Assembly: GCA_003167365.1 (NCBI GenBank)
Contig: PMTM01000006.1
Span: 206,391-270,390, forward strand
Length of the DNA: 64,000 nucleotides
Direction of reading: 5' to 3'
From: Spartobacteria bacterium
Lineage (GTDB): Bacteria > Verrucomicrobiota > Verrucomicrobiia > Chthoniobacterales > UBA10450
Positions within the stretch are counted from its first letter, which is position 1, and the number at the start of each line of letters is the position of its first letter. This document shows, piece by piece, positions 51,321 through 58,513 of this stretch. A program made the translations under genes and the position numbers. Below the pieces are notes generated by a model, which worked only from the letters and a program-made list of their open reading frames with translations, made no database searches and was not told the DNA's origin.

Positions 51321-51715
51321 AATCAGATATAGCGCGTGCGATAGAGGAAATTCGTGCCGCTTACCCGGGGCATGCCGTTTCGTTCAAAGAAGACGGTGAA
51401 GGCGGTGCATTTGTTGAAGTTGCCGATCTACCTTTGGGGGAGCAGTACGAACCGAACACTTCGTGGGTGCGTTTTCGGATCACGTTCCAATATCCAATGA
51501 CCGATGTTTACCCTCATTTCGTTGTCGATGGATTAAGGCGTAAAGATGGCAAGCCGTTGGGCGAGAGTTTTCAGCTCAACAATCAAGGATGGCAACCGCC
51601 GAGCGGTACAATTACGACAACGATGGTGTCGCGACGATCCAATCGTCGCGATCCTGCGACTGAAACAGCAGCCATCAAACTGGAGAAGGTCCTCGCATGG
51701 ATCCGTTCACGGTGA
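51311..51715 (+). CDS. E2-like conjugating enzyme (Prok-E2 family E), without cysteine
   Basis: 134 residues from the ATG at 51311; the longer GTG start at 51287 lies in the ubiquitin-fold gene. The region FRITFQYPMTDVYPHFVVDG resembles the beta-meander and PxxxP region of E2 folds, and GTITTTMVSRRSNRRDP with a closing helix KLEKVLAWIRSR corresponds to the active-site loop region and last helix of the bacterial E2 family found next to Multi_ubiq genes. The protein has no cysteine anywhere, so a thioester cannot form; Ser in the SRRSN segment is the obvious alternative. Overlaps the E1 gene by up to 19 nt. Confidence 0.82.
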   Translation: MALKSDIARAIEEIRAAYPGHAVSFKEDGEGGAFVEVADLPLGEQYEPNTSWVRFRITFQYPMTDVYPHFVVDGLRRKDGKPLGESFQLNNQGWQPPSGTITTTMVSRRSNRRDPATETAAIKLEKVLAWIRSR

Positions 51716-53151
51716 TGAATGAGTTACGCATATCGGCACCATTGTTCGAAAAACTTCAGCTTCACTTGTTCCCTGGCGACGGCGACGAACACGGGGCTGT
51801 CATCTGTGCTGGAATGAGTGAAACCGATCGCGGACTCCGCCTCTTTGCGCGTGAGATTGTCCTCGCACGGGATGGCGTCGATTATGTGCCCGGACAATAT
51901 GGTTATCGCGCGCTAACGCCGGAATTCGTAGCCAGGGTTTCAAACCACTGCGCGCGTCAAGGTCTTTGCTATTTCGCCGTACACTGCCACGGCGGTGATG
52001 ATTTCGTGAGATTCTCGGATGTCGACCTTGAGTCGCATCAGCGAGGGTATCCCGCCCTGCTCGATATCACGGATGGGGGGCCGATCGGCGCCCTAGTCTT
52101 CGCGCACAACGCTGTCGCTGGCGAAATTTGGAGACCTCGTAAAGTTTCGAAACTTACCAAGTTAACAGTTATTGGCGTGAATCATCGCCGATTATATCCA
52201 GAACCAGTTCAGCCGACCCGCGGTTTTGCCGATGTTTACCATCGGCAATCTCTACTCTTCGGAGCTGTCGGCCAAGAGGAGCTACGGAAAGCGAAAATCG
52301 GAATTATCGGCCTGGGTGGCGTGGGCTCTTTGATCAACGAGTGGCTTGCGCGACTTGGAGTTGGAGCAATCGTCGCTGTCGATTTCGATAGGATCGAACC
52401 GAGCAACCGCTCGCGCGTTGTTGATTCGCTGCGGTCCGATTGTCGAGATTGGCTACTTGAGTCGAAAATCCCATTACTGCAGGGAGTCGGTAGAAGACTC
52501 GCCCGCTACAAGGTCCACATAGCGGAACGAGTCGCGCGACGTGCGAATCCTAATATTGATTTCTTTCCTATTGTTGGAAACGTCGTGGACGAAAAGGTGG
52601 CCAAATCTCTCCGCGATATTGATTACTTATTTCTATGCGCTGATACGATGCAAAGCCGGCTCGTTTTCAACGCGCTTGTGCATCAATACCTGATTCCCGG
52701 TGTTCAAATTGGAGCAAAGGTGACCAGCGATGTTGATATAGGCGACGTCACTGACGTATTCAGCGTTGCGAGACTGGTACTTCCTTATCAGACGGGTGGA
52801 TGTCTTCTTTGTAATCAACTAATTGATTCAGCGAAGCTACAAGAGGAGGCGTTGAGTCCAGAAGAACGCAGGCAACAACGTTACGTTAACGATCCGGGAG
52901 TTCACGCGCCGAGCGTAATCACGCTCAATGCGCTCGGAAGTGCGCAGGCCGCGAACGATTTTATGATGGGATATCTCGGATTATTCGATACACAAGAAGC
53001 GAAAATCGGATATCGCATGCATGACGCGTTGAGTCGCACATGGCGCAGCGCCGATTGCGCAGATACGATGAATTGTCTGCACTGCGGAACAAGCGACCGA
53101 TCCATACTCGCGCGAGGTGATCGCGCATCGCTTCCATGTCGTAACGTTTAA
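51697..53151 (+). CDS. JAB peptidase-E1 (ThiF-like) fusion protein
   Basis: 484 residues. The N-terminal ~150 residues form a JAB/JAMM metalloprotease: Glu31, His96-x-His98 in HCHGGDD, and Ser107/Asp110 in FSDVD. Residues ~185-440 form an E1/ThiF adenylation domain: GLGGVGS near 205-211, VDFDRIEPSNRSR, and FLCADTMQSRLV. Two CXXC pairs (369/372 CLLC and 460/463 CLHC) would bind structural zinc. The segment HAPSVITLNALGSAQ near 402-415 has Ser where many E1-like enzymes carry a catalytic Cys. It should adenylate the ubiquitin-like C-terminus, and the JAB part should process or remove the modifier. An ATG at 51715 overlapping the E2 stop (TGATG) is an equally good start. Confidence 0.86.
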   Translation: MDPFTVMNELRISAPLFEKLQLHLFPGDGDEHGAVICAGMSETDRGLRLFAREIVLARDGVDYVPGQYGYRALTPEFVARVSNHCARQGLCYFAVHCHGGDDFVRFSDVDLESHQRGYPALLDITDGGPIGALVFAHNAVAGEIWRPRKVSKLTKLTVIGVNHRRLYPEPVQPTRGFADVYHRQSLLFGAVGQEELRKAKIGIIGLGGVGSLINEWLARLGVGAIVAVDFDRIEPSNRSRVVDSLRSDCRDWLLESKIPLLQGVGRRLARYKVHIAERVARRANPNIDFFPIVGNVVDEKVAKSLRDIDYLFLCADTMQSRLVFNALVHQYLIPGVQIGAKVTSDVDIGDVTDVFSVARLVLPYQTGGCLLCNQLIDSAKLQEEALSPEERRQQRYVNDPGVHAPSVITLNALGSAQAANDFMMGYLGLFDTQEAKIGYRMHDALSRTWRSADCADTMNCLHCGTSDRSILARGDRASLPCRNV

Positions 53152-53166
53152 TGACGTATTAGTTCG

Positions 53167-53225
53167 TTATTGTGTATCAAATCGTTAAACCGCTCGAAAA
53201 ATTTTTCGTAATTCTACATTGGCCG
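53167..53225 (-). pseudogene. SDR 3'-end remnant, copy C
   Basis: About 58 nt match the extreme 3' end of the SDR gene and its copy B (56152-56210) at roughly 50 positions with small indels. The minus strand still spells NYEKFFERFNDLIH, corresponding to KYDAFFQQFNDAMHK of the intact gene at 56387; the stop codon is lost. A decayed duplicate, 3.2 kb from the intact gene. Confidence 0.65.
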
Positions 53226-53229
53226 CCTT

Positions 53230-53245
53230 CTGCGGCCCGCCGCAG
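53230..53245. terminator. Perfect hairpin between the convergent E1 and ABC-F genes
   Basis: CTGCGGC-CC-GCCGCAG is a perfect 7-bp stem between two convergent stops. It lacks a long T-run on either side, so it may be a bidirectional terminator or only a repeat-derived palindrome. Confidence 0.4.
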
Positions 53246-53269
53246 CTGGTGAACTGCACTTAGCGGGGG

Positions 53270-55174
53270 TTAGTTGTGCACGGTAATATTTGGGGACGGA
53301 ACGTTTTGCAGGAGCTCGAGTTCGTGCCAACGCGCGTAAAGGTGCGCGACTTTGTCGCGCGCCGTTTTCAATTGCGTTTCTAGATCGAAAATCTCGGTGC
53401 GTGGTTTCGCGTAAAAATTCGGAGCGGCGAAGATGGCTTCCAAATCCGATACTTCGTTTTCTGCGGCGAGAATGTTTGCTTCCATCGATTCCCATTCGCG
53501 TTCTTCTTTATATTTGAGTTTCCCCGGTCGGGTTTTGTCCCGCCTAGGCGGGGCGGCCGGCGCGGGAGTTGAAGCGGGAGCCGAGACGAGTGCGCTGCGT
53601 CGTTCCAGATAGTAGTCGTAGTTCCCGACGCTATAGGCGACGCGGCCTTCGCCTTCGAAAGCGAGGATCGAAGTGCAAACGCGATTCAAGAAATAGCGAT
53701 CGTGGCTGACCACGATGACGCAGCCGCCGAAGGCGACGAGCGCTTCCTCGAGCAAGCGCAACGTTCCGAGATCGAGATCGTTGGTCGGTTCGTCGAGCAT
53801 CAAGACGTTGCCGCCGCGCTTCAGGATTTTGGCGAGCAGCACCCGGCTGCGTTCGCCGCCGCTGAGCTGCGAGATCTTGGTGTTGATCCGGTCTTCGCTG
53901 AAAAGAAATCGCCGCAGATACCCGCGCAAGGTGATGCTTTGCTCGCCGAGGGTGACATGTTCGCCGCCGCTCCCGACTTCTTCCCAAACCGTTTTCGCAT
54001 CGTCGAGCAGGAGCCGGTTTTGATCGACGTAATTGATCTGGGTCCGCGCGCCGATCTCCACCGCACCGCTGGCGGCGGGCAGTTCCTGCAGAATGACTTT
54101 GAGGAGCGAGGATTTGCCGAGCCCGTTGCGGCCGACGACACCGACGCGTTCACCGGCCGCGAGATTGAGATTCACGTGCTGAAAGAGGGTGCGGCCGCCC
54201 AGCGCCACGCTGACGTCGCGCAATTCGATGATGCGATTCGCGAGCTTCGGCGGCGTAGGGATAATTAAGTCGACGTCGATCTCCGCCTCCGGCGCTTCCT
54301 GCGCGGCCATCTCGAAATAACGTTCCACCCGGTCGACCGATTTCGTCCGGCGCGCACGGGGCGCTCTTCTCACCCATTGCAGTTCGCGTTTCAAAAACTT
54401 CTGCCGTTGATGTTCCTGCGCCTCCTCGACCGCTTCTCGCTGCGCGCGCGCGAGCAGGTAATCGGTGTAGTTGCCGTCGTAGCTGATGAACTGGCCGCGC
54501 GACAGCTCGACGATCCGCGTCGCCACGCGATCGAGAAAATAGCGATCGTGGGTGACGAACAAACAGGTACCGGCATAACGCGCGAGAAAATCCTCCAGCC
54601 ATTCGATCGAGCCGGTATCGAGATGGTTGGTCGGTTCGTCGAGAATCAGAAAATCGGGACGCGCGAGCAACGCCCGGCAAAGCGCGACGCGGCGTTTTTC
54701 CCCGCCGGAAAGCGTGCCGACAACGCGATCGGATTCCGGCGCGTGCAGATTCGTGATGAGCGATTTGATTCGATGTTCCAAATTCCAACCGTCGGCCTCG
54801 CCGATCTGGTCGAGGAGGATGGCGCTGAGCGGGCTGTCGCCTGGGACACGTTCGTATTCGGCGATGAGGTCGAGAATCCGCTGCGCGCCGCTGAGAATGT
54901 TGGCGTGGACCGTAGCCGCATCGTTAAGACCGGAAATTTGCGGCATGTAGCCGGTGACGAGATCGCGCCGGCATGAGAACTCACCGGAATCGGCCTGCGC
55001 CACGCCGGCCGCGATCTGGAGGAAGGTCGATTTGCCCGAGCCGTTGCGGCCGACGAGCCCAATGTGTTCGCCCTCGGTGAAGGCAATGGTCGCGCCGTCG
55101 AGGACGACCTGGGTGCCGTATTTGACGGAAAGACTCTTAGCGCTCGCGATGACTGCGGCTGACGTCTCTGCCAT
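53270..55174 (-). CDS. ABC-F family ATPase (Uup/EttA-like)
   Basis: 634 residues with two ATP-binding cassettes and no membrane segments. Walker A: GLVGRNGSGKSTF and GVVGRNGLGKSSL. Signature motifs: LSGGEKRRVAL and LSGGERSRVLL. Walker B: FLILDEPTNHLD and VLMLDEPTNDLD. The cassettes are joined by the P-site linker (residues ~235-300), and a coiled-coil C-terminal tail (~545-625, EEREWESMEANILAAENEV) resembles Uup. ABC-F proteins act on the ribosome, some giving antibiotic resistance. It is transcribed towards the ubiquitin-like operon and is bracketed by SDR 3' remnants. Confidence 0.94.
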   Translation of the reverse strand: MAETSAAVIASAKSLSVKYGTQVVLDGATIAFTEGEHIGLVGRNGSGKSTFLQIAAGVAQADSGEFSCRRDLVTGYMPQISGLNDAATVHANILSGAQRILDLIAEYERVPGDSPLSAILLDQIGEADGWNLEHRIKSLITNLHAPESDRVVGTLSGGEKRRVALCRALLARPDFLILDEPTNHLDTGSIEWLEDFLARYAGTCLFVTHDRYFLDRVATRIVELSRGQFISYDGNYTDYLLARAQREAVEEAQEHQRQKFLKRELQWVRRAPRARRTKSVDRVERYFEMAAQEAPEAEIDVDLIIPTPPKLANRIIELRDVSVALGGRTLFQHVNLNLAAGERVGVVGRNGLGKSSLLKVILQELPAASGAVEIGARTQINYVDQNRLLLDDAKTVWEEVGSGGEHVTLGEQSITLRGYLRRFLFSEDRINTKISQLSGGERSRVLLAKILKRGGNVLMLDEPTNDLDLGTLRLLEEALVAFGGCVIVVSHDRYFLNRVCTSILAFEGEGRVAYSVGNYDYYLERRSALVSAPASTPAPAAPPRRDKTRPGKLKYKEEREWESMEANILAAENEVSDLEAIFAAPNFYAKPRTEIFDLETQLKTARDKVAHLYARWHELELLQNVPSPNITVHN

Positions 55175-55279
55175 AGGAACCCGGAAGGTCGAACGCGCAA
55201 CGCCGGTCGTCCAATCGAAGAGCGGGATCGGCGCTGATTAATCTTGCGCACGAGGCATGTCGCGGGCTTACTTAACGGC

Positions 55280-55447
55280 ATGGTCGCCGTCATCCCCAAG
55301 CGCACCGCGCGCGAAGTCCGGCATGAAGTTCGAGAGATGAACAAAGCCGCAAAGCAGATCAATAAGTCCGCGGCAACAGCTCGAAAATTCCTGCACAAGA
55401 ATGGCTTTACCACCAAGGAAAACAAGGTGAGCGCGCACTATCGGTAG
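55280..55447 (+). CDS. Small basic protein, putative antitoxin partner
   Basis: 55 residues from the ATG at 55280, basic and helical: a KRTAREVRHEVREMNKAAKQINKSA helix and a C-terminal ATARKFLHKNGFTTKENK...HYR motif. Small proteins with an ARxFLxxxGxxT...YR ending are, as far as I recall, common next to uncharacterised toxin-like genes. The candidate ADP-ribosyltransferase-like gene starts 17 nt downstream in the same direction. A pair like this suggests antitoxin-toxin, but that is inference. Confidence 0.6.
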   Translation: MVAVIPKRTAREVRHEVREMNKAAKQINKSAATARKFLHKNGFTTKENKVSAHYR

Positions 55448-55464
55448 CAGCTTCTCCCCCCGGA

Positions 55465-56064
55465 ATGTTTGCCACTTCGTTTGTTCTTGGCTACCACGGC
55501 TGTGACAAGAAGATCGGCGAAAAAATTCTAAGCAGTGGCGATCATGTCTCTCCGAGCAGAAATGCTTACGATTGGCTCGGCGCGGGAGCATACTTTTGGG
55601 AAAATAGTCCGAAGCGCGCGCTTGCTTGGGCCAAGTTTCTACAAAAATATCCTCAGGTCGCGGACCACAGGATCAAGACGCCATTCGTCATCGGGGCCAT
55701 CATCGATCTGGGTAATTGTCTCGATCTGAGCGACGCCGGATCGCTAACCATCATTCGAAAAGGTTATGAGGAATTCAAGGCGACTACCATATCGGCGGGC
55801 GCTCAGTTACCGGTTAATGAACGCGCTCACGACGCAGACACAGATTTGGTCAAAAGGCATTTGGATTGTGCAGTTGTGAATTTCGTTCATGCCCTTCGCC
55901 ATCAATCTAAGCTACGCGCGTTTGATACGGTAAGAGGGGTTTTCACCGAAGGAGGTGAATTATATCCGGGTGCCAAGATTCAATCCAAAACACACGTCCA
56001 AATCTGCATAAGGAATCCCGCGAAAAGCATCAAGGGCTACTTCCGTCCCTTGGTGCAAAAATAA
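55465..56064 (+). CDS. Putative ADP-ribosyltransferase-like protein (toxin candidate)
   Basis: 199 residues. An early LGYHGCDKKIGEKI segment has the H-G motif of ADP-ribosyltransferase folds; about 25 residues later YDWLGAGAYFWENSPKRALAWAK gives the aromatic, glycine-rich G-x-G-x-YF strand and helix; near the C-terminus GELYPGAKIQSKTHVQICIRNP could hold the third motif. The H-Y-(E/Q) order resembles PARP/DUF3990-like toxins. It could modify a protein or nucleic acid with NAD+. No signal peptide. Coupled with the 55-residue gene upstream. The family name is uncertain, and the fold assignment rests on motif spacing alone. Confidence 0.55.
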   Translation: MFATSFVLGYHGCDKKIGEKILSSGDHVSPSRNAYDWLGAGAYFWENSPKRALAWAKFLQKYPQVADHRIKTPFVIGAIIDLGNCLDLSDAGSLTIIRKGYEEFKATTISAGAQLPVNERAHDADTDLVKRHLDCAVVNFVHALRHQSKLRAFDTVRGVFTEGGELYPGAKIQSKTHVQICIRNPAKSIKGYFRPLVQK

Positions 56065-56151
56065 CTATCGGACGCCACTCATCGTCCATCGTTAGCTACT
56101 TGTGCATGGTGGCATTGCCGCCTTCGCCAAGGCTGCGGCGCAGCCAAGGAA

Positions 56152-56289
56152 TTATTTGTGCATCGAATCATTAAACTGCTCGAAAAACTCTTCGTATTTC
56201 TGTTGGCCGTGCTCAGCAGAGAAGCGTAACGGATACACTTTTTTGACGCAGACTTCTTGGACGTCGGGCTGGCTTTTTAAGATCGACAT
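56152..56289 (-). pseudogene. SDR 3'-end remnant, copy B (45 residues)
   Basis: On the minus strand 46 codons, stop included, align without gaps with the C-terminus of the intact SDR downstream: MSILKSQPDVQEVCVKKVYP / MDLLQSQPTAKEICVKYVYP, and on to QFNDSMHK-stop / QFNDAMHK-stop. The rest of the gene is missing; R1 copy b follows within 15 nt of the break. A truncated duplicate of the SDR gene. Confidence 0.85.
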
Positions 56290-56302
56290 GACTTGTATGT
56301 CG

Positions 56303-56380
56303 GCAGCTCCCGCTGCGCTCCACCGCTACCTCGCGGCTGTACCGGCCATGTCGCTCATCCCATTCGCTCCATTCATCGAC
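56303..56380 (+). repeat. Dispersed repeat R1, copy b
   Basis: About 75 nt matching the reverse complement of 44797-44875, with identical cores ACCGGCCATGTCGCTC and TCGCTCCATTCA. It lies exactly between the SDR remnant and the intact SDR, 7 nt before the latter's stop. A weaker similarity (AGCTACCCGTAGCTGCGTTACCG) exists near 58453. Confidence 0.65.
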
Positions 56381-56386
56381 GTTGAG

Positions 56387-57154
56387 CTATTTATGCATCG
56401 CATCATTAAATTGTTGAAAGAAGGCATCGTATTTTTTCTGGTCAGGCTCACCGGCGTAACGCAAGGGATAGACGTACTTAACGCAAATTTCCTTCGCAGT
56501 AGGTTGGGATTGAAGGAGGTCCATCACTTCGGTGATGAACTCCTTTAGCGGCATCGCGTTGGGATCGTTGGCTTGCTGGTCGCCCATGAGCGTGGTCTGA
56601 ACGTACGGCGGGATCAGTTCGATCACTTCGACGTTTGTCGCCTTGAGCTGGTAACGGAGCGATTGCGTGTAGGAATGGATGGCGGATTTGGTCGCGCAGT
56701 AAGTAGGCGTCATGGCTAACGGGACAAAGGCCAGGCCGGAAGAAACGTTCATGATCGTGGCGCGCGGTTGTTTTCGGAGCAACGGTAACAAAGCGGCCGT
56801 GAGACGGATCGGACCGAGCAGGTTGGTTGTGATGGTCTTCTCCGCCGCAGACAGATCGCCCGGTTTCTCGAGCAAGTTTTCCGGCTGCATGATGCCGGCC
56901 ATATTAATGAGGACGTTTAGTGATGGGTAATCCTTCATGATTTTCTCGGCGAACGACTGGATGCTTTTCGGATCGGATATGTCGAGCGTGAGAGATTTCA
57001 TCCCGGGATTGGCCGCCGTGGTTTCGTCGAGCGTTTTTTGTCCGCGGCCGGCGATGATGACTTGATTGCCCAAGCGATGGAAAGCTTCCGCTAACCCGCG
57101 TCCGATGCCCGAGCCGCCGCCGGTGATTAGAATAGTGTTACCTATTGTTTTCAT
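56387..57154 (-). CDS. Short-chain dehydrogenase/reductase (DltE-like)
   Basis: 255 residues, classical SDR. Cofactor motif TGGGSGIGRGLA, NMAG at ~85-90, catalytic Ser in NVSSGLAF, and Tyr-x3-Lys in YCATKSAIH. It resembles the DltE/YdfG-type oxidoreductases of unknown substrate, with an extended C-terminus (QPTAKEICVKYVYPLRYAG...). Transcribed alone. Two partial copies of its 3' end lie at 56152 and 53167, so the locus has undergone repeated duplication and loss. Confidence 0.9.
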   Translation of the reverse strand: MKTIGNTILITGGGSGIGRGLAEAFHRLGNQVIIAGRGQKTLDETTAANPGMKSLTLDISDPKSIQSFAEKIMKDYPSLNVLINMAGIMQPENLLEKPGDLSAAEKTITTNLLGPIRLTAALLPLLRKQPRATIMNVSSGLAFVPLAMTPTYCATKSAIHSYTQSLRYQLKATNVEVIELIPPYVQTTLMGDQQANDPNAMPLKEFITEVMDLLQSQPTAKEICVKYVYPLRYAGEPDQKKYDAFFQQFNDAMHK

Positions 57155-57167
57155 AAATTTCCAAACG

Positions 57168-57200
57168 TTAACCGCGGATTACGCTGATTTACACGGATCA
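57168..57200. repeat. CGCGGATTACGC-type intergenic repeat
   Basis: Upstream of the SDR gene, TTAACCGCGGATTACGCTGATTTACACGGAT-like sequence contains three imperfect short direct units (GGATTACGCT, GATTTACAC, GGATCAAAA). Similar strings occur as dispersed intergenic repeats in several bacterial phyla as I recall; only one copy was noticed here. Confidence 0.4.
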
Positions 57201-57251
57201 AAATAAGGCTGGTCCGAACTATCTGCGATATCCGAGGAACGCCGAACCAGA

Positions 57252-58382
57252 TCACGACCCATATTTCCGTTTCAGGTGATCGATGTAAACGCTGTAAGCC
57301 TCGGCGAGGGGCGCGCTTTCGATAAAGAGAATGTTCTCGGCGTTGAATTGGGCGCTGCGCGAGAAGTTATAGGAGCCGGTAATGACGGTGTCGTCGATGA
57401 CGAGGACTTTGTTGTGCATGAAATCGTGGCGCCCGGTTGGGGTGTAGGGCGTTGAGTTTTTTCCGACCAGGCCGGCGCGCGCGATGATGTCTTTAAGCGC
57501 GCTGATCTTCCACCGATTTGACGGCACTTCCTGCCACTGCACGTAAACCTCTGCCATTTGCGTGCGATCGTAAATTCCATCGACGGCGACGCGGCCGCCA
57601 CGCAACAAATTGCCAAGCTCGGAGATGAGAGTGCCGGAGTTGATTAATAGACTGCAGATGCGGACGCGACGCTGCGCCGCGCGCACGCGCCGCGCGATTT
57701 CGGAATCGATCTCCAATCCGCAACCCGGAGAGAACATGACGCGCGCCTCGGCCGATTGACCTGAGAAGGTGAGCGGCACCGGCACGGTGTGAATCTCGCC
57801 GGTGTTATCGAAGTTTTCTTTTTCCCAGATCTGTTCGAAATCGTCCGCGTAATAATTGGCCAACGCGGAAGAATCGATCTCGAGAATATTGTTTTCCATC
57901 AAGGTAAAAGCGTCGTCCGTCATGTTGGTCGAGCCGGTCCAGAGCGATTGTCGATCGCGCAGGATAAATTTGCTGTGCATCAGTTTCATGCCGGCGATGC
58001 GACGCCAGGGATAGCCTAACGATTGGACAAAGGCGCTCGTGCCGGCGGGAGCGGGGTCCTGACCGGAGGCAACGTTTGGCCGAACCGGTTTGTCTCCGTC
58101 GTAGCAAAAACGAATTTGCACACCTGCATCTGCTCGTTCGCGCAAAGCCGACGCTAACTGGGTTCGGAGCGGATCACTGAACCGCATATCGTAAATGGCG
58201 AGATCGAGAGTTTGTTTTGCGGCGTGGATGAACGTAGTCAGCCGCGCCATGACGGCATCGGCGGATTGTTCGCCTTGAGCGAGAAAGAAAACCGAAAGAT
58301 TATCCACGTCGGGACCGCATCGCCTGATCGACGGCACAACGCAAGTTGAGGCTTTGAGAAGTTGAGGGGCTTCGCATCGCAA
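57252..58382 (-). CDS. Phospholipase D-like protein with two HKD motifs
   Basis: 376 residues. Two catalytic HxK motifs: MKLMHSKFILRDRQSLWTGSTNMT (~residue 140-162) and DFMHNKVLVIDDTVITGSYNFS (~320-341), each followed by the GS(T/Y)N motif. This is the complete two-domain PLD superfamily fold, with members acting on phospholipids, cardiolipin or nucleic acids. The first ~40 residues are not family-like, so the start may be internal. No signal peptide is evident, which favours a cytoplasmic, possibly nuclease role, but the substrate is unknown. Confidence 0.87.
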   Translation of the reverse strand: MRCEAPQLLKASTCVVPSIRRCGPDVDNLSVFFLAQGEQSADAVMARLTTFIHAAKQTLDLAIYDMRFSDPLRTQLASALRERADAGVQIRFCYDGDKPVRPNVASGQDPAPAGTSAFVQSLGYPWRRIAGMKLMHSKFILRDRQSLWTGSTNMTDDAFTLMENNILEIDSSALANYYADDFEQIWEKENFDNTGEIHTVPVPLTFSGQSAEARVMFSPGCGLEIDSEIARRVRAAQRRVRICSLLINSGTLISELGNLLRGGRVAVDGIYDRTQMAEVYVQWQEVPSNRWKISALKDIIARAGLVGKNSTPYTPTGRHDFMHNKVLVIDDTVITGSYNFSRSAQFNAENILFIESAPLAEAYSVYIDHLKRKYGS

Positions 58383-58513
58383 TTGGAGTTACACGTTAAC
58401 GCTTTGAAGTTTGAATCCTAATAGTTGGTCACTCGTTCTCCCGATCTCGTGCCAGCTACCCGTAGCTGCGTTACCGCCGACCCGAAACCCGCCCAGGTTT
58501 CGTGTTGAGCGGC

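Larger units (their letters stand above)
56065..56386. other. Gene-free stretch with SDR remnant B and repeat R1
   Basis: About 320 nt. Includes the GC-rich stretch GCCTTCGCCAAGGCTGCGGC near 56118-56140, the SDR remnant at 56152-56289, and R1 copy b at 56303-56380. A plus-strand frame over 56102-56548 is antisense to SDR sequences and is not taken as a gene. Confidence 0.6.

Noticed and set aside
50172-53151. Interpretation as a CBASS locus
   Set aside because: No cyclic nucleotide synthase (CD-NTase) or effector gene accompanies the E1/E2/JAB genes; a modifier protein is encoded instead.
56102-56548. Plus-strand frame of 148 codons
   Set aside because: It is antisense to the SDR remnant and the intact SDR 3' end and crosses repeat R1; the minus-strand alignment explains the sequence.
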